Shown here: one piece after another, positions 1 to 6,731 of the stretch
Layout of the letters: each line of letters begins with the position of its first letter
Numbering within the stretch: the stretch's first letter is position 1
Assembly: GCA_022729775.1 (NCBI GenBank)
Contig: DZBA01000166.1
Coordinates: 1 to 7,357 of the forward strand
From: Anaerolinea thermophila
GTDB lineage: Bacteria > Chloroflexota > Anaerolineae > Anaerolineales > Villigracilaceae
Length of the DNA stretch: 7,357 bases
Direction of reading: 5' to 3'
Notes under the pieces: generated by a model
Told to the model about the DNA's origin: nothing
The model's database searches: none
Seen by the model: only the letters and a program-made list of their open reading frames with translations
Translations under genes and position numbers: made by a program

Positions 1-663
1 GTCGCTCAGTTTGAAGCGCGCGCGGAAGGCGGGCAAATCGCCGTTGAAATAATTAAGGTCAATACCGTTGCTTTCCACGCCGTAGAGTTTTCCATCCCCG
101 CTTTCGGTGAACTGCCAGAAGAGCCATTCTTCCGCGCTCCAGGGTTTGGGGATGGAAGGCTTCACCGCGCCGTAGTGCGCGATCCATAACGGGTATTGAT
201 GAAAATATTCCAGTTCGTTGGGTTTGGTCGTGGCATTGGGAGCGTTGTCACGCCAGTAATAATAGGCGGTGTAAATGGCAATCTCTTTCTTGCCGATGAG
301 CTGCTTCAAGCGTTCGAGAAAGTTATACCAATTTTGCCAGCCCTTATACGCGCCGTTATAACTTTCCTCAAAGTCCGCAAAGAGGGGCAGCTCGCCAAAG
401 TCGCCGCCGAATTGCTCGACCCATAACTCGGCTTGACGCTTGGGGTCTGCGCGGCTGTCATAAAACCAATATGAGCCGCGCGGAAATCCCGCCAGTTTTG
501 CCTCGCGCCAGTTGATTTTGAAATCCGAATCCACCCACAGATTTTGTCCCGCGCGGATGACGACAAACTCCGCGGATTGGCGCATCTTGGTAAAGCTAAT
601 CCCTTGCGGGGTCTCGGGGTCATCTTGATAGAAGCTGACATCGGGTCCGATGATATATGCCAT
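1..663 (-). CDS. GH25 family lysozyme-like muramidase, partial (C-terminus beyond left edge)
   Basis: I translated the minus strand from an ATG at 663-661 and obtained 221 residues open to the window edge. It starts MAYIIGPDVSFYQ, and D-V-S-x-Y-Q near residue 8 is the N-terminal hallmark of glycoside hydrolase family 25 (N-acetylmuramidases that cut the MurNAc-GlcNAc bond of peptidoglycan). The family's acidic D-x-E appears as ADFEE (Asp97, Glu99), followed by WLFWQF at 180-185 and GIDLNYFNG at 200-208, the usual closing strand with D-x-N. The GH25 fold is therefore essentially complete, and any continuation would be a short tail or an extra domain. An AAAGGAG ribosome site at 670-676, six bases upstream, supports the start. 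No signal peptide or membrane segment is visible, so the protein may be cytoplasmic, endolysin-like or exported by another route. It lies 110 bases downstream of the long phosphomutase gene and may have its own promoter. Family assignment is secure; cellular role is not. Confidence 0.88.
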   Translation of the reverse strand, partial: MAYIIGPDVSFYQDDPETPQGISFTKMRQSAEFVVIRAGQNLWVDSDFKINWREAKLAGFPRGSYWFYDSRADPKRQAELWVEQFGGDFGELPLFADFEESYNGAYKGWQNWYNFLERLKQLIGKKEIAIYTAYYYWRDNAPNATTKPNELEYFHQYPLWIAHYGAVKPSIPKPWSAEEWLFWQFTESGDGKLYGVESNGIDLNYFNGDLPAFRARFKLSD

Positions 664-699
664 TATGTTCTCCTTTACTCAAAAAAAGCCGCTGACATA

Positions 700-743
700 A
701 GTCGGATACCCGCGCCGCATTCATTCAGCGCAGGCATCCGACT
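700..743 (-). other. 16-bp RNA stem-loop between the phosphomutase and GH25 genes
   Basis: Arms 700-715 and 728-743 pair over 16 consecutive positions around a 12-base loop when read as minus-strand RNA. Two of the pairs (708/735 and 711/732) are G-U wobbles. In plus-strand RNA those two positions would be A-C mismatches, so the element is built for minus-strand transcripts. Seven T residues (687-681 on the minus strand) follow 12 bases after the stem, which is farther than in a textbook intrinsic terminator. It could end the glmM-phosphomutase transcript, protect or expose an mRNA end, or form the 5' leader of the GH25 mRNA. Confidence 0.7.
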
Positions 744-749
744 CGTAAA

Positions 750-755
750 ATTATA
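750..755 (-). promoter_or_regulatory. candidate -10 box for the GH25 gene
   Basis: A perfect TATAAT reads on the minus strand here, 18 bases beyond the stop codon of the long phosphomutase. A start site about seven bases downstream would fall at the first base of the 16-bp stem-loop. No convincing -35 hexamer is visible at 16-18 bases spacing, so this is a candidate only. Confidence 0.4.
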
Positions 756-773
756 CTGTTCCGCCCAATCTTT

Positions 774-3314
774 CTACTTTAGCGCGTCAAGCCATTCTTT
801 GGATTTCAATACGTTGCGCTTTTCGAGCATTTTATTGCTGATGAAAGTTTGAATGTCTTCGGAGAGTTTCTTCGCGCTCCACTTGCTTGATTTCAATTTA
901 TCCTTGACCGCCGCGAGAATCTTCGGCGACATATCTGTAAATACAAGCGTCTCGGCAATGACCCATTCCGAGCTCGCGGATTGGACATGTTGGACAATCA
1001 GATTTTCCAGCTCGCCCAGCACGAGTTTTGCAATGGTGCGCGCGCTTTCAGATTTGCTGCTTTCGACATAGATGCGGTTGATGGGTTCCGTGCCAGAAGC
1101 GCGGATGCGTAAGAGGTGACGCGAATCGCCGTTGGAATCGCGCAGGCGAATTTCCACCAGGTCATAGCGCACGCCGCCCGCGTAGATGACATCGAACTCG
1201 CCGATTTTATTTTCTTTGCCGGGACCAAACGCATCGAGATAGGAATTGATGATGTTTTCTTTGACTTCGAGAATCGCGTCCAAATCGGTGCGTCCCGCGT
1301 TGGAATGTTTATCAGAATTGCCGAAATCTTCCTTGCCGCCAAAGGATTCCCACAACCCGCTCATGGCTACCGTTTCTTTCCATAATTCTTCCATAGAATA
1401 CAGCGGTCTTTCGCTCCGCGTGCCATAGTACGCCAGCATGTCCATGATGAGCAGGTTCGCCCAAATGCCATCTTTGTCGGTGACGTGACCTTTGGTGGTC
1501 AGACCGGAACTTTCCTCGCCGCCGATGAGGATGGTCGAGCGCCAATTTTGCGGGAGCGGAGACAAGCCGCGATACCGCCTGTCTGTCCTGCGTTGTTCTT
1601 CGATGTACTTGATGCCGACTGGAACCATAAACGTATGCTTGTAAACCTGGTCTTCGCGCTTGCCCATTCTGCGGCGATAGAAGGGATGGTCCACATACGC
1701 GGGGATGACATTATCTTCGGGTTTATTTTCTTCATTATCCGGAATCATCCCTGCCAGCACTTCTAGCAGCGGGGAGCCGGTTTGGGTTGCAATTACCCTG
1801 CCTTTGTAGCCGCGGTCAATTCCCAAATAACGAACCAGCATCGGCAAAATCTGGTTGGGGCGGAAATACACGCCGCCTTGATCCACTACGCCGAAGCGGT
1901 CTGAATCTGTATCCATGCCGAGTCCCAAAAATGCCTTGGTATCTTTCACACGCAGTTTCAATGGGTTGATGTAGGGTTCTTCCGGGTTGGCATATTCAAG
2001 CCCGGTCAAAAGCGGGTCGCGCTCCGGGTGCATGACAGTATGCTGAACGCCGATTTCACCCAATATCTTGCTTAGGTAGCCGCGGCTCGCGCCGTGCATT
2101 TCATCTATGATGACCGGCTTGCCATTGAAATATTTGCGGATGCGTTCGGTGTCTATGGAAATTCTATCGTTGCCCTGTCCGCTGTTCAACACCCAATCGC
2201 AATAATGTTGAATTGGGTCGAAGCCAATAATTCTTCCGTTCTCAAAACTTTCCTGAAAATCGGCTTCCGGCGCTTTTTGTCCGAGGATGCTGATTTCATT
2301 GATGCGCGAGGCGATGAAGTCAGTGACGTTGGTCGGCGCGGGAAAACCCTGTCGCGGATTGAATTTGATGCCCTGCCATTCCGGGGGATTGTGACTCGCG
2401 GTCAAGTTGATTAATCCCGCGACTTCATCCAGTTTGTGATAATCGGTCAACCAGTAGACCAGCGCGGGGGTGGGCGTATCGCGGTTGGCGAATTCGATTT
2501 CGAAGCCGTACGCGAGGCAGACTTGCGTAACCCATTGCGCGACTTTTTCAGCGTTCAAGCGGCTGTCATAACCGATGATGATTTTCTTGCCGGATAAATC
2601 TTCGCCTTTCAAATATTTGGGCAGGTCTTTATTGGTCAGATAATCGCAAATTGCCTGCGTGACCTGTTTCGCGCGCTGCTCGGTGAAATCGCGCTGCCAA
2701 AGTCCGCGCACGCCGGATGTCCCAAAACGCAGGTATTTGAAATCATAGATGGCGCGCAAAAGCCCGGAGTTGCCATCCTTGCCGACCAGCCTTTTATTGG
2801 TTGTGCGAATTTTGAAATTGTATAACCGCTCGGCAATATTTCCGATTTGAATCACGCGGAAGGGCATGTAACGATCCGGTGACGCGACATCCATATCGTT
2901 GACGATGGGCATGATTTCGTTCTTGATGTCGCTCTTCAAAGGCGAAAAGACCGAAAGCGACAAAAACGATTCGATGACTTCGGCAACGCGCTTGCGCAAT
3001 TGCGCCATCATCGGCATCATTTCATCTTCGAGCATTTTGCGGCGGGCAAGGTCGCTTTCCTTTTCCGGGTTGGGGACGAAACCTTCGTGGCGATATTGCC
3101 CGGTTTCTGCAATGGCAGTCAACAGCACGGCGAATAACTTTGCGAGGTCATAGTCTGACCAGGTTTTGTCTATCTTCTCGCCAATCAACGCTTCGACTTT
3201 ATCCAAAAAGCGGTACATGGATTTGACGGCGGGATCCCACTCGGATGGGGATTCCGCTTCGGTTAATTGCCTATTGACGCGAATAAACTGCTTGCCAAGT
3301 TCTTGAGGTTTCAT
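774..3314 (-). CDS. Phosphoglucomutase/phosphomannomutase with long N-terminal and C-terminal extensions
   Basis: This is an alpha-D-phosphohexomutase, cytoplasmic and Mg2+-dependent, interconverting hexose 6-phosphate and 1-phosphate through a phosphoserine. Numbering from the ATG at 3314 (846 residues), the four family signatures occur in order: FGTSGVRG about 197-204; catalytic loop TASHNP 305-310 with Ser307; metal loop DTDSDR 468-473; sugar loop GGEESSG 598-604; and phosphate loop RASGTEP 738-744. GGEESSG fits glucose/mannose mutases rather than GlmM. Family members are usually about 450-580 residues. Here some 190 residues, apparently helical, precede the first signature, and about 75 charged residues follow the last domain. 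I chose the ATG at 3314 because AAGGA lies just upstream (about 3323-3327); an in-frame TTG at 3332 lacks a ribosome site. The gene follows glmM after 25 bases and is probably cotranscribed. Exact substrate (Glc versus Man) cannot be settled from the motifs. Confidence 0.93.
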   Translation of the reverse strand: MKPQELGKQFIRVNRQLTEAESPSEWDPAVKSMYRFLDKVEALIGEKIDKTWSDYDLAKLFAVLLTAIAETGQYRHEGFVPNPEKESDLARRKMLEDEMMPMMAQLRKRVAEVIESFLSLSVFSPLKSDIKNEIMPIVNDMDVASPDRYMPFRVIQIGNIAERLYNFKIRTTNKRLVGKDGNSGLLRAIYDFKYLRFGTSGVRGLWQRDFTEQRAKQVTQAICDYLTNKDLPKYLKGEDLSGKKIIIGYDSRLNAEKVAQWVTQVCLAYGFEIEFANRDTPTPALVYWLTDYHKLDEVAGLINLTASHNPPEWQGIKFNPRQGFPAPTNVTDFIASRINEISILGQKAPEADFQESFENGRIIGFDPIQHYCDWVLNSGQGNDRISIDTERIRKYFNGKPVIIDEMHGASRGYLSKILGEIGVQHTVMHPERDPLLTGLEYANPEEPYINPLKLRVKDTKAFLGLGMDTDSDRFGVVDQGGVYFRPNQILPMLVRYLGIDRGYKGRVIATQTGSPLLEVLAGMIPDNEENKPEDNVIPAYVDHPFYRRRMGKREDQVYKHTFMVPVGIKYIEEQRRTDRRYRGLSPLPQNWRSTILIGGEESSGLTTKGHVTDKDGIWANLLIMDMLAYYGTRSERPLYSMEELWKETVAMSGLWESFGGKEDFGNSDKHSNAGRTDLDAILEVKENIINSYLDAFGPGKENKIGEFDVIYAGGVRYDLVEIRLRDSNGDSRHLLRIRASGTEPINRIYVESSKSESARTIAKLVLGELENLIVQHVQSASSEWVIAETLVFTDMSPKILAAVKDKLKSSKWSAKKLSEDIQTFISNKMLEKRNVLKSKEWLDALK

Positions 3315-3339
3315 GGTTGTTTTCCTTATCAAAAGTTTT

Positions 3340-4785
3340 TTATGACATATTCACCACGCCGCCGCGTGTGCAATTCAAGATGTCAATATAGCCGTTTGGC
3401 TGCTTTGAAAATTCCTGCGCTTTGCGGGAAATTTCGATTGCAATTTTGGCGAGGTCTCTTTCAGTGTAGGTGTTCTCAGATTCTAGCATAATTCTGAAAA
3501 GAGGTTCTGTTCCGGAATAACGCAGGTTTGCGCGCAACAATCCGGGGTATGTGGAAAGCGCTTCATTTTCCATGGCTTGCAATTGCTGTTTATCATATCT
3601 TCCTTCAGCGCCTATTTGGGCAGAGGCAATAATCTGCGGCATTTTACCCACACCAGCGGCAAAAGAAGCCAAAGTCTTATAACCCGATTCAATGTAGGCA
3701 TTCATGACAAACAAGGCTGTCCGCAAACCGTCGCCGGTGATATGTCCCTCATCCAGCAGGATGATATGCCCAGCCTGCTCGCCGCCCAATCCCACTTTTC
3801 CCTTTTCCGCGTTCCGATTCCAAAACTGCATTAATTTTTCGATGACATATTTATCGCCGACAGGGGTTTCATACATCTGGATATTTTGCGATTCAACGTA
3901 ACGTTTCAATCCTTCATTTCGCATGTTCGTTGTGACTACGGAATTTTCGAGCAGCGCCCCGCGCTTCTCCAAATAGCGCGAGAGGAATCCCAGCATGTGG
4001 TCGCCGTCTATCAGCGTGCCATCCTCGTCTACAAAAACCACGCGGTCTGCATCCCCATCGAAAGCCAGCCCAAAGTTTGCGTTGTTTTGTTTGATGACCT
4101 GGTGAAATTTCTCCGGGAAGCGGCGCACATATTCCGAGCCTGAGTTGAAGTTGATATTCAAGCCGGTGGGTGAGGCGTTCATGACCACGATGTTTGCGCC
4201 CGCGCGCTGGAAGATATCCGGCGCGACGTGTGACGCGGCGCCGTGCGAGCAATCAATCACGATGGTCAATCCGCGCAGGAAGTTCGCGGGGTGTTCCGTC
4301 AAAAGGTCTTGTGAATATAATTCTTCGAACGAGCGCCCGTCCACATACCTGCCGGTGTCATTTTGAAGCGTTGGATGAAAATTTTCATCGAACAACAAGT
4401 TCTCGATTTCCTGTTCGACCTTTTCATTTAATTTTTGCCCGAATTGGTCAAAAAATTTAATTCCATTTTCCTGCACTGGGTTATGCGACGCGGAAATGAC
4501 AATGCCCGCCTCGGCTTTGATGGAAGAAACCATCCATGATACAGCAGCCGTAGGGATGACGCCCAGGTCAATGATGTCCACGCTGCTGCTCAACAGCCCG
4601 GCAGTGATGGCATTTTGCAGCATGATGCCGGATTGGCGCGTATCGCGTCCAATGATGACGCTTGATTTTTTCTCAGATTTCAAAACCTTGCCTGCCGCCT
4701 GTCCCAGCCTCAAAAAGAACTCGGGCGTTAGGGGACTTTCTCCCACCCTGCCGCGGATACCGTCAGTGCCAAAAAGTTTTAGCAT
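3340..4785 (-). CDS. glmM: Phosphoglucosamine mutase GlmM
   Basis: GlmM converts glucosamine 6-phosphate to glucosamine 1-phosphate in the cytoplasm, the step between GlmS and GlmU on the way to UDP-GlcNAc for peptidoglycan. The 481-residue product opens with MLKLFGTDGIRG, the classic GlmM start. It carries the phosphoserine loop SASHNP (98-103, Ser100), metal-binding DGDADR (243-248), sugar loop GGEQAGH (334-340) and phosphate loop YSGTEP (423-428). GGEQ-x-GH separates GlmM from glucose/mannose mutases; the more common residue at x is Ser, here Ala. Most GlmM proteins have about 445-455 residues, and the excess is mainly a tail after about residue 455 (ending CTRGGVVNMS). AAGGAAAG at 4793-4800 is a well-placed ribosome site seven bases before the ATG. 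It is the first gene of the probable minus-strand operon and is transcribed divergently from the lipoprotein gene. A PMM/PGM-type paralogue cannot be fully excluded but fits the motifs less well. Confidence 0.93.
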   Translation of the reverse strand: MLKLFGTDGIRGRVGESPLTPEFFLRLGQAAGKVLKSEKKSSVIIGRDTRQSGIMLQNAITAGLLSSSVDIIDLGVIPTAAVSWMVSSIKAEAGIVISASHNPVQENGIKFFDQFGQKLNEKVEQEIENLLFDENFHPTLQNDTGRYVDGRSFEELYSQDLLTEHPANFLRGLTIVIDCSHGAASHVAPDIFQRAGANIVVMNASPTGLNINFNSGSEYVRRFPEKFHQVIKQNNANFGLAFDGDADRVVFVDEDGTLIDGDHMLGFLSRYLEKRGALLENSVVTTNMRNEGLKRYVESQNIQMYETPVGDKYVIEKLMQFWNRNAEKGKVGLGGEQAGHIILLDEGHITGDGLRTALFVMNAYIESGYKTLASFAAGVGKMPQIIASAQIGAEGRYDKQQLQAMENEALSTYPGLLRANLRYSGTEPLFRIMLESENTYTERDLAKIAIEISRKAQEFSKQPNGYIDILNCTRGGVVNMS

Positions 4786-4842
4786 GTATTTTCTTTCCTT
4801 GTGATGACAATTTTTTTATTCCGACCTGCGCCGGTTTGTTAC

Positions 4843-4851
4843 ATTTTAACA
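4843..4851 (-). promoter_or_regulatory. candidate extended -10 promoter of glmM
   Basis: On the minus strand this reads TGTTAAAAT, a TG-n extended -10 with hexamer TAAAAT, about 58 bases upstream of the glmM ATG. No good -35 hexamer is seen, which the TG extension could offset. A small GTTA...TAAC inverted repeat (4838-4850) overlaps it. It borders the TIR relic that begins near 4852. Confidence 0.45.
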
Positions 4852-4980
4852 TAAGCCACTGACTGGACGAGATAAAACTTCTCCCAAGCGGAGTATAATC
4901 GCACAAAGCAAGTAACGAGAAATCTGTCGAGCAAGCAGACATCGTGATTGTGCGCATCTTGAACAAATCAGTGGGTAATG
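4852..4980 (+). pseudogene. TIR-domain gene relic, copy A
   Basis: From 4863 the plus strand reads LDEIKLLPSG, then a stop (TAA at 4896), then in the same frame EKSVEQADIVIVRILNKSVGN (about 4917-4979). This matches the core of bacterial TIR domains of the 'WLDE..LLPGQ.W.IEI.KAV..SDVVIVCLS..SV' type. It lacks the N-terminal strand and the rest of the domain. The span from LDE to VEQ is 72 bases against 66 in copies B and C, so the middle has been altered. The segment is in the 5' region of the lipoprotein gene, contains a TATAAT, and has no start codon or ribosome site of its own. Only copy A keeps the strand after VEQ. The call rests on motif recognition and similarity to the other two copies. 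Confidence 0.65.
4894..4899 (+). promoter_or_regulatory. candidate -10 box for the lipoprotein gene
   Basis: A perfect TATAAT lies inside TIR relic A, about 140 bases before the lipoprotein ATG. The surrounding GCGGAGTATAATC matches 12 of 13 bases of the sequence around the -10 box of the DUF433 gene (6826-6838). No recognisable -35 hexamer sits at normal spacing, so confidence is low. Confidence 0.35.
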
Positions 4981-5040
4981 GATGTGGTTTTCGAGCGGCG
5001 CGGATTTTGTCGTCAATCAAACAGTAAAGGAGACGCAGCA

Positions 5041-5805
5041 ATGAAAAATATCAGCATAAAAATAATACTCTTTTGTATGGTTCTGATTTTGGCATCATGC
5101 AGCGCTGGGACAGACAAGCCTTCCATGCAGTCAGCCCCTTCCGCGCCGATGACGCCCGTAACGTCTAGCATGGAGAATGGATTGACATGGACGGAATGCA
5201 TTCTGCCTGACCGCGAGTACTCTGCCGCGACGGAGGATATCGAGTTGATTGCCGATTGCCTGAACAAAGAGTTCCCAAGTTTGGGCGAGAGCGATAAAAA
5301 AATATTCGGGGAGCGGATTGCAGGCGACGCGGGAGATAATTTTCGGCTGGCGATTGGCAGCGATGTTTATGAAACGAAGTACAACTCCCAAGGGGATGGC
5401 ATCCACTATGATTATGAATTGCTGAAAAACGGCGCAGTCATCGCGCAAACAAAAGCGTCCTTTGCTACCTTTCCCCCAAATCTAAATTTGGCAAATATCG
5501 GCGGAAAAGCGGTTTGGGAAGTCGCTGCCGAGCCGCACGTAATTTTTGTGGACGGTGTCAACTTCAACGAAAAATATCAACTGGAGGGTTCTTTCTTTCC
5601 GTATGAGATCAAGGGGAAACTGCTATACATCGCGCAAAAAAGCGGAAAATATCATATTGTCTATGACGAAAAAAATATAGGACCTGAATTTGACGAAATC
5701 TCCATGGCATATTGTTGCGCGGAAGCGTCAGTGTACTATGGGCAGGGACAGTATTGGTTCCTCGGCAAACGTGATGGAAAGCAATTCGCTGTTGCGATTG
5801 AGTGA
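5041..5805 (+). CDS. Putative lipoprotein of unknown function
   Basis: The 254-residue product begins with a typical lipoprotein signal peptide: a Lys near the N-terminus, a hydrophobic stretch (about residues 8-19) and lipobox LASC with Cys20 as the lipid-modified residue. A Ser/Pro/Thr-rich linker (about 21-45) follows, as expected for a protein tethered outside the membrane. The rest has a beta-rich look, with short hydrophobic strands separated by G/N/D turns; KGKLLYIAQKSGKYHIVYDE (191-210) and YWFLGKRDGKQFAVAIE (238-254) resemble successive propeller or WG-like blades. A CC pair occurs at 225-226. I do not recognise the family. The start was placed at 5041 because AAAGGAG at 5026-5032 is eight bases upstream and the signal peptide begins there; an in-frame ATG at 4978 would add 21 residues from the TIR relic with no ribosome site. 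It is flanked by TIR relics A and B and followed by a strong hairpin. Confidence 0.82.
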   Translation: MKNISIKIILFCMVLILASCSAGTDKPSMQSAPSAPMTPVTSSMENGLTWTECILPDREYSAATEDIELIADCLNKEFPSLGESDKKIFGERIAGDAGDNFRLAIGSDVYETKYNSQGDGIHYDYELLKNGAVIAQTKASFATFPPNLNLANIGGKAVWEVAAEPHVIFVDGVNFNEKYQLEGSFFPYEIKGKLLYIAQKSGKYHIVYDEKNIGPEFDEISMAYCCAEASVYYGQGQYWFLGKRDGKQFAVAIE

Positions 5806-5841
5806 TTCATCTCGCGTGGCTTCGTCAAGATAGGCAACTTA

Positions 5842-5877
5842 AACCATCAGGTCACGTTTTTGCGTGACCTGATGGTT
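5842..5877. terminator. perfect 15-bp hairpin after the lipoprotein gene
   Basis: Arms 5842-5856 and 5863-5877 are exact reverse complements around a six-base TTTTTG loop. It starts 36 bases after the lipoprotein stop codon and lies between that gene and the convergent PIN toxin gene, so it is placed to stop transcripts from both sides. Neither side is followed by a proper T-run, so it is not a textbook intrinsic terminator. A repeated palindromic element is the main alternative. Confidence 0.5.
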
Positions 5878-5914
5878 ATCTGTCTGGCAAAACATTCTCA
5901 TGTCCACTGGTCAG

Positions 5915-6000
5915 GGTGATAAAGACTGGATGAGGTAAAACTCCTCTCAGGTCAAGAGTGGAACATTGAAATCGAGGAAGCCGTCGAGCAGTCGTACTAA
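5915..6000 (+). pseudogene. TIR-domain gene relic, copy B
   Basis: From 5926 the plus strand reads LDEVKLLSGQEWNIEIEEAV then EQSY and a TAA at 5998-6000. Just upstream, 5918-5929 reads D-K-D-W in another frame, so a small deletion separates what was probably D-K-D-W-L-D-E. Across 66 bases from LDE to VEQ it matches copy C at 54 positions without gaps. The family motif is the TIR core 'WLDE..LLPGQ.W.IEI.KAV'. No start codon, ribosome site or remaining domain parts are present. Its last bases overlap the stop codon of the PIN toxin gene on the opposite strand (5997-5999). Confidence 0.65.
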
Positions 6001-6413
6001 ACAAATGGGTTGATAATTTTCAAAGCCCCGCGAACAGACAATCCATTTTGCATATCTTCCGAATAAAGGATTTCAGCGTTTGCAGCCAGCGCGCAGGCGA
6101 CCACCATACTGTCCCAAAAAGAAAAAGAATACTCCTGCCGTAATTGGGACGCAGCAAGCAATATGCTTTCATCCATTTCCACAACGGGATATTTCTCGTA
6201 AAAGGATTGAATCAATCTGGCGATTTGTTCTTCTGAAAAGTCTGCTTTCTTAATCAAGTTGACGCAAACTTCATTGACGACCTGCACGCTCAACATCGGA
6301 TCAACTTGTTGGAATAACTCTTTTGCCCGCTGAGACTTCTCTTCCTCGTCCGTGTCAAGAAAAGCATACAGCCAGATATTAGTGTCAATGAAAACAGCGG
6401 ATTTATCTGACAT
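5997..6413 (-). CDS. PIN-domain ribonuclease toxin, VapC-like
   Basis: The 138-residue product is a single PIN domain, the Mg2+-dependent endoribonuclease fold of VapC toxins. The acidic residues expected at the active site are present: Asp10 in FIDTNIW, Glu48 in VVNEVCVN, Asp101 in FWDSMVVACAL, and Asp120 near the end in LYSEDMQNG. FIDTNIWLYA at the N-terminus and FWDSMVVACA are strongly typical of the family. The ATG (6413) overlaps the last 11 bases of the upstream antitoxin-like gene, which indicates translational coupling and a two-gene operon. Known VapC proteins cut tRNA or rRNA and are held inactive by the partner antitoxin; the target here is unknown. The stop codon lies within TIR relic B on the other strand. 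All catalytic positions are intact, so the gene looks functional. Confidence 0.9.
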   Translation of the reverse strand: MSDKSAVFIDTNIWLYAFLDTDEEEKSQRAKELFQQVDPMLSVQVVNEVCVNLIKKADFSEEQIARLIQSFYEKYPVVEMDESILLAASQLRQEYSFSFWDSMVVACALAANAEILYSEDMQNGLSVRGALKIINPFV

Positions 6414-6615
6414 AAATCTGTTCCCGCGTGAGACGTTTAAAATTCTTTACCTTGACGGGGTTTGCTATTAAATAATCAAGATAATTATTGGCGACGGCTT
6501 TTTTTGCTTCCACTTTAAGAATCACGCGGACATGGTCGCTGAACTTCCCTTGATACTTCTTAGGGATTTGAATCATGCCATTCTTGACCTTTGTTTCAAA
6601 TTGAACTGTAAACAT
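6403..6615 (-). CDS. AbrB/VapB-like antitoxin
   Basis: This 70-residue protein directly precedes the PIN toxin and overlaps it by 11 bases. Its N-terminal half (FETKVKNGMIQIPKKYQGKF, residues 5-24) resembles the swapped-hairpin DNA-binding strand of AbrB/SpoVT-type antitoxins, where a 'G-x-I-x-I-P' element is common. The C-terminal half (about residues 35-70, rich in Lys, Val and Asn) would be the part that wraps the toxin. GAGGTGA at 6619-6625 is a good ribosome site just upstream of the ATG, and an extended -10 lies at 6633-6641. Antitoxins of this kind bind their own promoter as a toxin complex and repress the operon; no clear operator repeat is visible here. Assignment rests mainly on context and the IPKKY motif; exact antitoxin family is uncertain. 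Confidence 0.75.
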   Translation of the reverse strand: MFTVQFETKVKNGMIQIPKKYQGKFSDHVRVILKVEAKKAVANNYLDYLIANPVKVKNFKRLTREQIYVR

Positions 6616-6632
6616 AGTTCACCTCGACTCAA

Positions 6633-6641
6633 ATTATAGCA
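6633..6641 (-). promoter_or_regulatory. extended -10 promoter of the VapBC-like operon
   Basis: The minus strand reads TGCTATAAT, a perfect -10 hexamer with the TG-n extension, about 18 bases before the antitoxin ATG. That gives a very short leader, or start positions almost at the ribosome site. No normal -35 hexamer is visible at 17 bases spacing; the TG extension may compensate. Confidence 0.55.
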
Positions 6642-6731
6642 TTTTTGATTCGATTGTTTGTGAAAAATTCGTGGACGATTTGGTAAATGCCCCCATGCCC
6701 ACCACCGTTGACCGCCGCCCCGCAAGGGGGT

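Noticed and set aside
196..852. Plus-strand open frames over the GH25 and phosphomutase genes
   Set aside because: They lie antisense to clearly recognised coding sequence, have no family motifs and no ribosome sites; they are frame shadows.
3315..3332. TTG start for the long phosphomutase
   Set aside because: No ribosome site lies upstream of the TTG, while AAGGA lies between it and the ATG at 3314, where it can serve only the ATG.
4838..4850. GTTA...TAAC inverted repeat as an operator for glmM
   Set aside because: Four-base arms are too short to distinguish from chance, and glmM is normally constitutive.
4978..5040. Longer lipoprotein start adding 21 residues
   Set aside because: No ribosome site precedes it, it would bury the signal peptide, and the added residues come from the TIR relic. 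The start at 5041 has AAAGGAG at the right distance.
6655..6730. Upstream extension of relic C (E-K-F-V-D-D-L-V-N-A)
   Set aside because: It resembles the first helix of a TIR domain only loosely and is not shared with copies A or B, so it is not annotated.
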